NCBI GenBank assembly: GCA_021299875.1 | Contig: JAJTEW010000001.1 | Span: 62,001-126,000, forward strand | Origin: Comamonadaceae bacterium | GTDB lineage: Bacteria; Pseudomonadota; Gammaproteobacteria; Burkholderiales; Burkholderiaceae_C | Direction of reading: 5' to 3' | DNA length: 64,000 nt | Shown here: positions 7,880-17,088 of the stretch, one piece after another | Layout of the letters: each line of letters opens with the position of its first letter | Position numbering within the stretch: position 1 is the stretch's first letter | Made by a program: the position numbers and the translations under genes | The notes under the pieces: model-generated | What the model saw: the letters and a program-made list of their open reading frames with translations, nothing else | The model's database searches: none | Told to the model about the DNA's origin: nothing

Positions 7880-9129
7880 GCGTTACCGTCCAACCATACC
7901 AACAACTCGACGCCTGGATCGACGCGCACTTTGACGAGCAGGTCAAGTTCATGCAAGCGCTGGTGCAGGTGCCCACCGACACGCCACCCGGCAACAACGC
8001 GCCCCACGCCGAGCGCACCGCCGAACTGTTGGCGTCCATGGGTTTTGCCGCAGAAAAGCACCCCGTGCCCGCCTCCGAGGTCAAAGCCTACGGTCTGGAG
8101 TCGATCACCAACCTGATCGTGCGCCGCCAATATGGCGAAGGCAAAACCATTGCCCTGAACGCGCACGGCGACGTGGTGCCCCCCGGCGAAGGCTGGACCC
8201 ACCCGCCCTACGGCGGCGAGATCCACAACGGCGCGATGTACGGCCGAGCCACCGCTGTGAGCAAGTGCGACTTTTCTACCTTCACCTTTGCCACGCGCGC
8301 ACTGGAATCACTCAAGGCCCCCCTCAAAGGCGGCGTGGAACTGCACTTCACTTACGACGAAGAATTTGGGGGCGAAATGGGCCCCGGCTGGCTGCTGGCC
8401 AAGGGCCTGACCAAGCCTGACCTGATGATCGCGGCAGGTTTTAGCTACCAGGTCGTCACCGCGCACAACGGCTGCCTGCAAATGGAAGTCACCGTGCAAG
8501 GCGAGATGTCGCACGCCGCCATCCCCGACAGCGGCACCGACGCGCTGCAAGGCGCGGTGCACATCCTGAACGCCCTGCTCGCGCTCAACACGCAATACCT
8601 GAAGGTCACGTCCAAGGTTGAGGGCATCAGCCACCCCTATTTGAACGTGGGCCTGATCGAAGGCGGCACCAACACCAACGTGGTGCCCGGCAAAGTCAGC
8701 TTCAAGCTTGACCGCCGCATGATCCCCGAAGAGAACCCGGCCGAAGTCGAAGCCAGCATCCGTCAAACCATTGCCGACGCCGCTGCCAGCTTCAAGCCCC
8801 CACGCGGTGGCCATGCGTTGAAAGTGGATGTGCGCCGCATGCTGCTGGCCAACGCCATGAAACCCCTGCCCGGCAACCAGCCGCTGGTCAGCGCGATCCA
8901 GAAACACGGCGGTGAGGTTTTTGGTGAACCCATCCCCGCCATCGGCACACCCCTCTACACCGACGTGCGCCTGTACGTGGAGCGCGGCATCCCTGGCGTG
9001 ATCTACGGCGCAGGCCCGCGCACCGTGCTCGAATCCAACGCCAAACGTGCCGACGAACATGTGCAGCTGGAAGACCTGCGACGGGCGACCAAGGTGGTGG
9101 CGCGGACGTTGCTGGATTTGCTCAGCTGA
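7876..9129 (+). CDS. ArgE/DapE-like M20 hydrolase with altered metal-binding residues
   Basis: This 417-aa protein has the M20 peptidase/deacylase fold: NAHGDVVPPGEGW near residue 95, DEEFGGEMGP near 161, a dimerisation domain with MSHAAIPDSGTDA, and a C-terminal GTPLYTDVRLY. Substrates of the family are acylated amino acids or ureido acids. Several canonical metal ligands are changed. GRATAVSK has Val128 where GRGxxDxK has the bridging Asp. AAGFS replaces the GEP-type acidic residue. NAKRADEH has Lys where the last His ligand is expected. Nearby Asp132 may compensate. It is translationally coupled to the uraD-allC fusion, so a ureide or carbamoyl substrate is likely, but the reaction is not established. 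Confidence 0.75.
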   Translation: MSVTVQPYQQLDAWIDAHFDEQVKFMQALVQVPTDTPPGNNAPHAERTAELLASMGFAAEKHPVPASEVKAYGLESITNLIVRRQYGEGKTIALNAHGDVVPPGEGWTHPPYGGEIHNGAMYGRATAVSKCDFSTFTFATRALESLKAPLKGGVELHFTYDEEFGGEMGPGWLLAKGLTKPDLMIAAGFSYQVVTAHNGCLQMEVTVQGEMSHAAIPDSGTDALQGAVHILNALLALNTQYLKVTSKVEGISHPYLNVGLIEGGTNTNVVPGKVSFKLDRRMIPEENPAEVEASIRQTIADAAASFKPPRGGHALKVDVRRMLLANAMKPLPGNQPLVSAIQKHGGEVFGEPIPAIGTPLYTDVRLYVERGIPGVIYGAGPRTVLESNAKRADEHVQLEDLRRATKVVARTLLDLLS

Positions 9130-9178
9130 AATCAGGCTTTGCAGGCCCCAACCGGGCCTGCTGTCCACACAGCTACAG

Positions 9179-11347
9179 TCAATACACCGGCTGATGCTGC
9201 TTCAAACTCGCGATGACGTCTGCAGTCAGCACAAACCCCGCCCCATACAACGCAGCCAATTCAGCACACCGTTTGGCAAACGCATCCACGCCTTGGCCAT
9301 AGATGAATTGCAGCGCGCCACCTGTCCAGGCCGGGAAGCCGATGCCGAAGATCGAGCCGATGTTGCCGTCGTGCACCGAGGTCAGCACACCTTCTTGCAG
9401 GCAGCGGGCGGTTTCCACGGCCTGGCGGTACAGCAGGCGGTCTTTGATGTCTTGCTGGTTGTAGGCGACATCCGCTTTTTCAAAGCGGGTTTTGAGTTCG
9501 GGCCACAGCACTTTTTTCTGGCCTGCGGGGTAGTCGTAAAAACCACCGCCTGCGGCGCGGCCGGGGCGCTTGAGTTCTTTGACCATGCGCTCGACCAGCA
9601 GCTCGCCGGGGGTGGCGGTGTGGGCCCGGCCTTCTTTGGCGAAGTCTTCGCGGGTTTGGTCCAGCACATGCACCGACAGCGACAGCGCGGTTTCGTCCAG
9701 CACGGCCAACGGGCCGACGGGCATGCCCGCTTGCATGGCCAGGTTTTCGATCACGGGGGCGGGAATGCCCTCGCCCAGCATGGCCGCGCCTTCCATCACA
9801 AAGGTGCCAAAAGTGCGGCTGGTGTAAAAGCCGCGCGAGTCGTTCACCACGATCGGCAACTTACCCAAGGCCTGCACGTAGTCGTACGCACGGGCAATCG
9901 TCTCGTCGTCGGTCTGTGCACCGCGAATGATCTCCACCAACTGCATCTTGTCCACAGGGCTAAAAAAATGGATGCCGACGAATTTGTTCGCGTTGGCGCT
10001 GGCCGTGGCCAGGCCGCTGATGGGCAAGGTGGATGTGTTGCTGGCAAAGAAACCACCTTCGATGAGCATCGGCTCGGCCTCTTGCGTGACACGGGCCTTG
10101 AGTTCGCGGTTTTCAAACACGGCCTCGATGATCAAGTCGCAGCCCTTGAGGTCTGCGGCGCTGGCCGTAGGCTGGATGAGTGACAACAAGGCCGCTTGTT
10201 TGTCCGCCGTCATGCGGCCTTTGTCCACGCGCTTTTGCGTGAGTTGGTGGCTGTAGGCCTTGCCTTTATCGGCGGCTTCCAAACTCACGTCTTTGAGCAC
10301 CGTGGCGATGCCCCGGCTGGCCTGCGAATACGCAATGCCCGAGCCCATCATGCCCGCACCCAAGATGCCCACTTTTTGGGGCTTGTAGCGCGGTGCAGCC
10401 TTGGGGCGGCTTTGGCCACCCTTGATGGCGTTCATGTTGAAGAAGAAGGTATTGATCATGTTGCGCGCCACTTGGCTGGTCATGAGACCTGCGAGGTAAC
10501 GGCTTTCAATGCGCATGGCGGTGTCAAAGTCCACCATCGCGCCTTCGACCATGGCGGCCAGCGCCGCTTCGGGTGCGGGGTACAGGCCGCGTGTTTTTTG
10601 TTTGAGCACGGCCGGGGCCACACTCAGCATGCCCGCGATCTTGGGGTTGCTCGGCGTGCCGCCGGGCATTTTGTAGTCTTTGCGGTCCCACAGGTGTTGG
10701 GCCGCTTCGGGCTGGCCTTGGGCTGCCGCGATGTGCGCCAGAGCGCGGGGGCGCAGCTGGTCATCACTGGCCACCAGTTCGTGCACCAGGCCGAGCTTTT
10801 GCGCTTCTTCGGGGCCGAACAATTTGCTTTCCAGCACATAGGGCTGCGCGGCCAGCAGGCCCAGCTGGCGCGTCATTTTGGTGATACCACCAGCGCCGGG
10901 AATCAAACCCAGCGTGACTTCGGGCAGACCAAATTGCGTTTTGGGGTTGGCCGTGGCGATGCGGTAGTGACCAATCAGCGCCACTTCCCAGCCGCCGCCC
11001 AGCGCCGCGCCGTTGAGGCAGCTGACCACCGGCACGCCCAGCGTCTCGAGGGTGCGAAAGCTTTTCTTCATGCTTTCGATCTCGGCATAGACGCGCAAAC
11101 CGTCCGAGGCTTGCGAGCGCATCACGCCCTTGAGGTCGGCGCCCGCAAAGAAGGTGGACTTGGCCGAGGCCAGGATGACGCCCTTGATCTGAGCTTTGTC
11201 TTTGAGCACTTGCTCGGCCGCCTGGGCCAGATCGGCCTGCCATTGCAGGCACATGGTGTTGACTGGCGAGCCTTGCTCGTCAAAGGTGATGGTGGCGATG
11301 CCGTCCGCCAGTTCGTAGCGCAGTGTTTTCAAAATGATGGTGCTCAT
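9179..11347 (-). CDS. bifunctional enoyl-CoA hydratase / 3-hydroxyacyl-CoA dehydrogenase (FadB/FadJ-like)
   Basis: This 722-aa trifunctional-type alpha subunit carries out the hydration and NAD-dependent oxidation steps of fatty-acid beta-oxidation. The N-terminal crotonase domain contains STFFAGADLKG and LNGAALGGGWEVA. The central NAD-binding domain begins KVGILGAGMMGSGIAY, and HFFSPVDKMQLVEI marks the catalytic domain. The start at 11347 (MSTIILKTL) was preferred over an upstream extension because it begins the crotonase fold. It follows the thiolase gene by 16 bp in the same operon. I do not assign fadB or fadJ. Confidence 0.92.
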   Translation of the reverse strand: MSTIILKTLRYELADGIATITFDEQGSPVNTMCLQWQADLAQAAEQVLKDKAQIKGVILASAKSTFFAGADLKGVMRSQASDGLRVYAEIESMKKSFRTLETLGVPVVSCLNGAALGGGWEVALIGHYRIATANPKTQFGLPEVTLGLIPGAGGITKMTRQLGLLAAQPYVLESKLFGPEEAQKLGLVHELVASDDQLRPRALAHIAAAQGQPEAAQHLWDRKDYKMPGGTPSNPKIAGMLSVAPAVLKQKTRGLYPAPEAALAAMVEGAMVDFDTAMRIESRYLAGLMTSQVARNMINTFFFNMNAIKGGQSRPKAAPRYKPQKVGILGAGMMGSGIAYSQASRGIATVLKDVSLEAADKGKAYSHQLTQKRVDKGRMTADKQAALLSLIQPTASAADLKGCDLIIEAVFENRELKARVTQEAEPMLIEGGFFASNTSTLPISGLATASANANKFVGIHFFSPVDKMQLVEIIRGAQTDDETIARAYDYVQALGKLPIVVNDSRGFYTSRTFGTFVMEGAAMLGEGIPAPVIENLAMQAGMPVGPLAVLDETALSLSVHVLDQTREDFAKEGRAHTATPGELLVERMVKELKRPGRAAGGGFYDYPAGQKKVLWPELKTRFEKADVAYNQQDIKDRLLYRQAVETARCLQEGVLTSVHDGNIGSIFGIGFPAWTGGALQFIYGQGVDAFAKRCAELAALYGAGFVLTADVIASLKQHQPVY

Positions 11348-11363
11348 GGTGCTCTTTCCCCGG

Positions 11364-12569
11364 TCAAACGCGTTCAACAATGGTGGCAATGCCCATGCCG
11401 CCGCCCACACACAAAGTGGCCAAGCCGTAGCGCAGTTGGCGGCGGTGCAGCTCGTCGATCAGGGTGCCCAAAATCATCGCGCCTGTGGCCCCCAGCGGGT
11501 GACCCATGGCGATCGCGCCACCGTTCACGTTCAATTTGTCGTGCGGCACAACCATCTCTTGCATGAACTTCATGGGCACGGCGGCAAAGGCTTCGTTCAC
11601 TTCGAACAAATCGATCTGGTCAATCGTCAGCCCCGCCTTGGCCAGCGCCTTGCGTGCAGCAGGCATGGGGCCTGTGAGCATGATGGTCGGATCGGCCCCC
11701 GACAAAGCCACCGACACGATGCGGGCGCGGGGTGTCAGGCCATGCGTTTTGCCTGCGGCTTCCGAGCCGATCAGCACCGCCGCTGCGCCGTCCACAATGC
11801 CCGACGAGTTGCCCGCGTGGTGCACATGGTGGATGCGCTCGACTTGCGGGTAGCGCTGTAAGGCCACCGCATCAAAGCCCATGGCGCCGAGTTGTTCAAA
11901 CGAAGCCTTGAGGCCACCCAGTGTTTCCACCGTGGTGCTGGGTTTGATGAATTCGTCTTGCGCCAGGATGACCTGGCCCAACTTGTCTTTGACCGGGACG
12001 ACCGAGCGGTCGAAATAGCCCGCCGCACGCGCTGCCGTGGCGCGCTTTTGCGATTCGACGGCAAAGGCGTCGACATCGTGGCGCGAAAAACCGCTCATGG
12101 TGGCGATCAGGTCAGCGCCAATGCCTTGCGGCACAAACAGTGTGGCGCTGTTGGTCTCGGGGTCTTGTGCCCAAGCGCCACCGTCCGCACCAATCGGCAC
12201 GCGGCTCATGCTTTCAACGCCGCCAGCGACGACCAGGTCTTCCCAGCCGCTGCGCACCTTCATGGCGGCCATGTTGACCGCTTCGAGGCCGGAGGCACAA
12301 AAACGGTTGAGCTGCACGCCCGAGCAGCGCCAGTCCCAACCCGCGGCCAGCGCGGCCACTTTGGGGATGACCGAGCCCTGCTCACCAATGGGCGAGACCA
12401 CACCCATGACCACGTCGTCCACCGCAGCGGTGTCGAACTGGTTGCGGCTTTGCAGCTCGCGCAACACACCCGACAGCAAGCTGATGGGCTTGACTTCGTG
12501 CAGGCTGCCGTCTTTTTTGCCTTTGCCACGCGGTGTGCGTATGGCGTCATAAACAAATGCTTCGTTCAT
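11364..12569 (-). CDS. acetyl-CoA C-acyltransferase (FadA-like thiolase)
   Basis: This 401-aa thiolase cleaves 3-ketoacyl-CoA to acetyl-CoA and a shortened acyl-CoA. The nucleophile is Cys91 in [10 protein letters not shown]. The other catalytic elements are [14 protein letters not shown] and the C-terminal Cys in CVGGGMG. It is the first gene of a two-gene operon with the FadB-like enzyme and is divergent from the acyl-CoA dehydrogenase gene, giving a complete beta-oxidation set around one intergenic region. Confidence 0.92.
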   Translation of the reverse strand: MNEAFVYDAIRTPRGKGKKDGSLHEVKPISLLSGVLRELQSRNQFDTAAVDDVVMGVVSPIGEQGSVIPKVAALAAGWDWRCSGVQLNRFCASGLEAVNMAAMKVRSGWEDLVVAGGVESMSRVPIGADGGAWAQDPETNSATLFVPQGIGADLIATMSGFSRHDVDAFAVESQKRATAARAAGYFDRSVVPVKDKLGQVILAQDEFIKPSTTVETLGGLKASFEQLGAMGFDAVALQRYPQVERIHHVHHAGNSSGIVDGAAAVLIGSEAAGKTHGLTPRARIVSVALSGADPTIMLTGPMPAARKALAKAGLTIDQIDLFEVNEAFAAVPMKFMQEMVVPHDKLNVNGGAIAMGHPLGATGAMILGTLIDELHRRQLRYGLATLCVGGGMGIATIVERV

Positions 12570-12638
12570 GCTGTCTCCTGGGGGTCATCAGGGGGTTTGC
12601 CCTGTGTTGCTGGGGGTTTTAAACAGTATAGACTTTTA

Positions 12639-12654
12639 CCAAGCAAACGCTTTG
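12639..12654. promoter_or_regulatory. imperfect inverted repeat, candidate TetR operator
   Basis: CCAAGC-AAAC-GCTTTG is a 6-4-6 inverted repeat with one mismatch. It lies in the 122-bp region between the divergent thiolase and acyl-CoA dehydrogenase genes. A TetR gene follows the dehydrogenase, so this may be its operator. Position and symmetry are the only evidence. Confidence 0.3.
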
Positions 12655-12691
12655 TATAAATCTTCAGTCCTCAGTCCAACAGGTGACAGCC

Positions 12692-13855
12692 ATGATCGAA
12701 CGCACCCTTTTCAACGCCGACCACGAAGCCTTCCGCGACAGCTTTCGCCGCTTCATGGACAAAGAAATCGCCCCCCACCACGAAGCCTGGGAAGAGCAGG
12801 GCTATGTGGACCGCGCCGTGTGGGACAAAGCCGGTGAAAACGGCTTTTTGTGCATGACCTTGCCCGAAGCCTATGGCGGCTCGGATGCCGACAAACTGTA
12901 TTCGGTGGTGCAGATGGAAGAGCTTTCACGTGCTGGCTTTACAGGCATCGGCTACGGCCTGCACAGCGAGATCGTCGCCCCCTACATCCTGCATTACGGC
13001 ACCGAAACGCAAAAGCAAAAGTACCTGCCCAAGCTGGCCAGCGGCGAGATGGTGGGTGCGATCGCCATGAGCGAGCCGGCAGCAGGCTCCGACTTGCAGG
13101 GTGTCAAAACCACCGCACTTTTGCAGTCCGATGGCACTTACCTCATCAACGGCAGCAAGACCTTCATCACCAACGGCTGGCACGCCGATCTGGTGATTCT
13201 GGTGGCCAAGACCGACCCCGCTGCCGGTGCCAAGGGCACCAGCTTGTTTTTGATTGAGCGTGGCACGCCTGGCTTTGAAAAAGGCAAGCGCTTGAAGAAA
13301 CTGGGCCTCAAAGCGCAAGACACGTCTGAATTGTTTTTTGACAACGTCAAGGTCAGCGCCGACCAGCTGCTGGGCGGCACCGCCATGCAGGGCAAGGGCT
13401 TCATTTGCCTGATGGAGCAGCTGCCTTGGGAGCGCCTGCAAATCGCGATTGGCGGTATTGCCGCAGCGCAAGCGGCGATCGACTGGACAGTGCAGTACGT
13501 GAAAGACCGCAAGGTATTTGGGCAGGCCGTGGGCAACTACCAAAACACCCGCTACACACTGGCCGAACTGCAGACCGAGGTGCAGGTGGCGCGCGTGTTT
13601 GTGGACAAGTGCTCTGAACTGTTGCTGCAAGACAAACTGGACACCGCCACGGCCAGCATGGCCAAATACTGGTGCTCGGACTTGCAGTGCAAGGTGATGG
13701 ACGAATGCGTGCAGCTGCACGGCGGCTACGGCTACATGTGGGAATACCCCATCACCCGCGCCTATGCCGATGCCCGCGTGCAACGCATCTATGGCGGCAC
13801 CAACGAGATCATGAAAGAAGTGATCTCACGCAGCATGGGTTTGGCCGGACGCTGA
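12692..13855 (+). CDS. acyl-CoA dehydrogenase
   Basis: This 387-aa FAD enzyme makes the trans-2-enoyl-CoA in the first oxidation step. It shows AMSEPAAGSDLQGVKTTA (FAD and substrate contact), ITNGW, and the C-terminal RIYGGTNEIMKEV with the canonical catalytic Glu. The ATG at 12692 follows AGGTGA by five bases, which favours it over the in-frame GTG at 12683. It lies 4 bp from the TetR gene and is divergent from the thiolase-fadB operon. It resembles medium/long-chain dehydrogenases, but its chain length preference cannot be read. Confidence 0.92.
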   Translation: MIERTLFNADHEAFRDSFRRFMDKEIAPHHEAWEEQGYVDRAVWDKAGENGFLCMTLPEAYGGSDADKLYSVVQMEELSRAGFTGIGYGLHSEIVAPYILHYGTETQKQKYLPKLASGEMVGAIAMSEPAAGSDLQGVKTTALLQSDGTYLINGSKTFITNGWHADLVILVAKTDPAAGAKGTSLFLIERGTPGFEKGKRLKKLGLKAQDTSELFFDNVKVSADQLLGGTAMQGKGFICLMEQLPWERLQIAIGGIAAAQAAIDWTVQYVKDRKVFGQAVGNYQNTRYTLAELQTEVQVARVFVDKCSELLLQDKLDTATASMAKYWCSDLQCKVMDECVQLHGGYGYMWEYPITRAYADARVQRIYGGTNEIMKEVISRSMGLAGR

Positions 13856-13859
13856 ACGC

Positions 13860-14558
13860 ATGAGCGAACTGGCCGAACCCAAACGCGCGCGCGGTCGCCC
13901 CCGCAAAACCGAGGACGAGCGCGACGACGGCAACCGGCGTCAGGCGCTGATCTCGGCGGCCGCGCAGCTGTTCCACCGCAAGGGCTATGACGCCACCAGC
14001 ACCCGCGAAATCGCAGCGCTGGTGGGCATGCAGCCGGGCTCGCCCTTCTACCACTTTGGCAACAAGCAGGACCTGCTGGTGGCGGTGATGGTGGAAGGCA
14101 TGAAGCAAGCCCGCCAAAGGCAAGCTGCTGCCTGCGCAGGTCTGACCCAAGACCTGCCAGCCCGCGAACAACTGCGCGCCCTGATCCGCAACCAGTTCGA
14201 TGTGCTGCTGGGGCCTGACAGCGACTTCATCCCGGTGATGCTGTACGAGTGGCGGTCCCTCAACGCCGAGCAGCGCCAGACCATCACGCAAATCAAGGAC
14301 GACTACGAAGCCGCCTGGACGCCTGTGCTGCAAGCGCTGCACACCAGTGGCCAGTTGCAGGCCCCGGTGCAGTTGGCGCGCTTGATGATTTTTGGCGCCC
14401 TGAACTGGGCGGTGCAGTGGTACCAAGCGCCTGCTGTAATAGCCGCCCTGCATGCCTCCAAAGCAGCACCCCCAACAACACAGAAAAGCCCCCCACGCGC
14501 ATCGCTGGACGATTTGACCGAGGCCGCACTGGCCTTGTTTTTGAGAGAGCCCATATGA
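13860..14558 (+). CDS. TetR family regulator of acyl-CoA catabolism
   Basis: This 232-aa protein starts with a basic tail (KRARGRPRK) and a TetR helix-turn-helix, TREIAALVGMQPGSPFYHF, followed by a variable ligand domain. It lies between an acyl-CoA dehydrogenase and the SDR-carboxylase operon and overlaps the SDR start by four bases (ATGA). Regulators in such positions usually respond to acyl-CoA esters. The whole stretch from 12692 to 22206 is likely under its control. Confidence 0.88.
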   Translation: MSELAEPKRARGRPRKTEDERDDGNRRQALISAAAQLFHRKGYDATSTREIAALVGMQPGSPFYHFGNKQDLLVAVMVEGMKQARQRQAAACAGLTQDLPAREQLRALIRNQFDVLLGPDSDFIPVMLYEWRSLNAEQRQTITQIKDDYEAAWTPVLQALHTSGQLQAPVQLARLMIFGALNWAVQWYQAPAVIAALHASKAAPPTTQKSPPRASLDDLTEAALALFLREPI

Positions 14559-15448
14559 CCCAGCAAACACCTTACCGGTCGGTCTTCGCCCCCGGCTTGA
14601 TAACGGGCCAAGTGGTCCTGGTCACCGGCGGCGGCTCGGGCATCGGCCGCTGCACCGCCCACGAACTGGCCAGCCTGGGCGCACAGGTGGTTCTGGTCGG
14701 CCGCAACCCCGACAAGCTGAGCACCACCGCGCAAGAGATCACGGGTGACGGTGGGCAAGCCACATGGAACAGCTGCGACATCCGGTGCGAAGACGATGTG
14801 AAAGCCATGGTCGCGCAGGTGGTGCAGCAGCACGGCCGTATTCACGGCCTGGTCAACAACGCGGGCGGTCAATACATCTCACCCCTGGCCCACACCAGCG
14901 CCAAAGGCTGGCAAGCGGTCATCGACACCAACCTCACCGGCGGTTTTTTGGTGGCGCGCGAGTGCTTCAACCAAAGCATGCAAACCCACGGCGGCGCGGT
15001 GGTCAACATCGTGGCCGACATGTGGGGCTCCATGCCGGGCATGGGCCACAGCGGCGCTGCGCGGGCCGGCATGGTCAGCTTCACGGAGACAGCGGCATTG
15101 GAGTGGGCGGCACAAGGCGTGCGCGTCAACGCCGTGGCACCCGGCTACATCGCCAGCAGCGGCATGGACCACTACCCGCCGGAAGCAGGACCCATGCTGC
15201 GCGAAATGCGACAAACCGTACCCCAGGGCCGCTTTGGCACCGAGGCCGAGACCTCGGCTGCGATTGTGTTCTTGCTCTCGCCCGCCGCCAGCTTCATCAG
15301 CGGCACCGTACTGCGCGTGGACGGTGCCCGCCCCCAAATGCGCATGGGCTGGCAGCAGACCGTGGCCAAGCCCGATGTGCAAGACCGCGATGCGGTCAAA
15401 CCGTTTAACGGCTTTCACCGCGCCGTCACACCCAGGGTATTCCAATGA
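14555..15448 (+). CDS. SDR enzyme, peroxisomal trans-2-enoyl-CoA reductase (PECR)-like
   Basis: This 297-aa Rossmann protein has the NADP motif TGGGSGIG and NNAGG. The usual catalytic YxxxK is absent: the aligned segment reads HSGAARAG, so Tyr is Ser and Lys is Arg. The same segment occurs in PECR and related enoyl-CoA reductases, which supports an acyl-CoA substrate rather than an alcohol. It occupies the atuB-like first position of an operon whose next genes match atuC-D-E-F. Start and stop overlap the neighbours by four bases. The acyl chain acted on is unknown. Confidence 0.85.
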   Translation: MTQQTPYRSVFAPGLITGQVVLVTGGGSGIGRCTAHELASLGAQVVLVGRNPDKLSTTAQEITGDGGQATWNSCDIRCEDDVKAMVAQVVQQHGRIHGLVNNAGGQYISPLAHTSAKGWQAVIDTNLTGGFLVARECFNQSMQTHGGAVVNIVADMWGSMPGMGHSGAARAGMVSFTETAALEWAAQGVRVNAVAPGYIASSGMDHYPPEAGPMLREMRQTVPQGRFGTEAETSAAIVFLLSPAASFISGTVLRVDGARPQMRMGWQQTVAKPDVQDRDAVKPFNGFHRAVTPRVFQ

Positions 15449-17067
15449 ATTTCGAATCCACCTGGAACCCGCACAGCCCCGTGGCCCAGCAACGGCGCGA
15501 AGCCGCGCTGGCCCGTCTGGTGCAGTGGCATGCCCTGCAAGATCGGGCAGCTCTTGCCTCGGCCCAATCCAAACCGGTGTTTGACAAACGTGGGCAACTG
15601 CTGCCACGAGAGCGCGTGGCCTTGCTGCTCGACCCTGGCGCACCTTTCTTGCCGCTGTGTGCGCTGGCGGGCTTCATGCAGGACACGCCCGACCCGGTCA
15701 AATCGGTGCCCGGCGGCGGCATGATTGCCGGCATTGGTTTTGTCAGCGGTGTGCGCTGCATGGTGGTGGCCAGCGATTCCGGCATCGAGGCGGGGGCCAT
15801 TCAGGCGCGTGGCCTCGAAAAGATTTTGCGCGTGCAAGAGTTGGCCCTCGAAAACAAACTGCCTTTTGTGCACCTGGTCGAAAGCGCCGGGGCCAACCTG
15901 ATGCAGTACAAGGTCGAGGGCTTTGTGCTGGGGGGCAGCCTGTTCCGAAACCTGGCCCGCCTGTCGGCGGCAGGCCTGCCGGTGCTCACGGTGCAACACG
16001 GCTCGGGCACGGCAGGCGGGGCCTACATGCCGGGACTGTCTGACACCGTGATCATGGTGCGCGGCCGGTCTCGGGCCTTTCTGGCGGGGCCGCCTTTGCT
16101 GAAGGCTGCGACCGGCGAAGTGGCCACCGAAGAAGAACTGGGCGGGGCCGAGATGCACACCAGCGTGTCGGGCCTGGGAGAATACCTGTGCGAAGACGAC
16201 CGCCACGCGCTGGGCAGGGCACGCGATGTGGTGGCGCGCTGGAACTGGCCCGCGCAAAGAGCCCAACGCCAGGACCTCAACACATTCAAGCCCCCTCGCC
16301 TGGACGCCGAAGAACTGCTGGGCCTGATGCCCGCCCACCACCGTGAACCGATCGACATGCGCGAAGTCATCTTGCGGCTGGTGGACGACTCGGATTTTCT
16401 GGAGTTCAAGCCCCTGTTTGGCGCGGCCACCGTGTGCGCACAAGCGCGCATCGGCGGTCATGCGGTGGGCATCATCAGCAACAACGGACCGATTGATGTG
16501 GCCGGTGCCAACAAGGCCACGCATTTCATCCAGTGGATGTGCCAACTGGGTCATCCCCTCATTTACCTGCAAAACACCACCGGCTACATGGTCGGCAAAG
16601 ACAGCGAGCAAGGCGGCATGATCAAGCACGGCTCCAAGATGATCCAGGCTGTGACCAGCGCCACCGTGCCGCAGATCACCATCCAGTGCGGCGCCTCGTT
16701 TGGTGCGGGCAACTACGGCATGTGCGGCCGGGGGTATGCGCCGCGCTTTTTGTTCAGCTGGCCCGGCGCCAAAACGGCAGTGATGGGTGGCGAGCAAGCC
16801 GCCCGCACCATGCAGATCGTGGCCGAATCCGGCATGGCCCGCAAAGGCATCACGCCCGACCCCGACAAGATGCAGGCCCAGTTCGACCAAATCGTGGCCC
16901 TGTTTGAAGCGCAGGCCGATGCTTTTTACACCAGCGGCCTGGTGCTGGACGACGGCGTGATCGATCCGCGTGACACCCGCAGTGTGCTGAGCTTTTGCCT
17001 CGACACCTGCTTTGAAGCCGCAGCCCGCCAGCCCCGCGTCATGCCCTTTAGCGTGGCGCGCATGTGA
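15445..17067 (+). CDS. acyl-CoA carboxylase beta (carboxyltransferase) subunit, AtuC/LiuB-like
   Basis: This 540-aa carboxyltransferase transfers CO2 from biotin to an acyl-CoA. It shows the two crotonase-like halves with STAGGAY-type oxyanion loops (GSGTAGGAYMPGLSD and later GASFGAGNYGMCGR) and LAGPPLLKAATGE. These are typical of methylcrotonyl- and geranyl-CoA carboxylases. The neighbour order (SDR, beta, dehydrogenase, hydratase, alpha) and the lack of an HMG-CoA lyase gene argue for a geranyl-CoA-type rather than a leucine-type enzyme, but the substrate is inferred. It overlaps the SDR stop by four bases. Confidence 0.88.
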   Translation: MNFESTWNPHSPVAQQRREAALARLVQWHALQDRAALASAQSKPVFDKRGQLLPRERVALLLDPGAPFLPLCALAGFMQDTPDPVKSVPGGGMIAGIGFVSGVRCMVVASDSGIEAGAIQARGLEKILRVQELALENKLPFVHLVESAGANLMQYKVEGFVLGGSLFRNLARLSAAGLPVLTVQHGSGTAGGAYMPGLSDTVIMVRGRSRAFLAGPPLLKAATGEVATEEELGGAEMHTSVSGLGEYLCEDDRHALGRARDVVARWNWPAQRAQRQDLNTFKPPRLDAEELLGLMPAHHREPIDMREVILRLVDDSDFLEFKPLFGAATVCAQARIGGHAVGIISNNGPIDVAGANKATHFIQWMCQLGHPLIYLQNTTGYMVGKDSEQGGMIKHGSKMIQAVTSATVPQITIQCGASFGAGNYGMCGRGYAPRFLFSWPGAKTAVMGGEQAARTMQIVAESGMARKGITPDPDKMQAQFDQIVALFEAQADAFYTSGLVLDDGVIDPRDTRSVLSFCLDTCFEAAARQPRVMPFSVARM

Positions 17068-17088
17068 AACAACCCAAGGAGACACACC

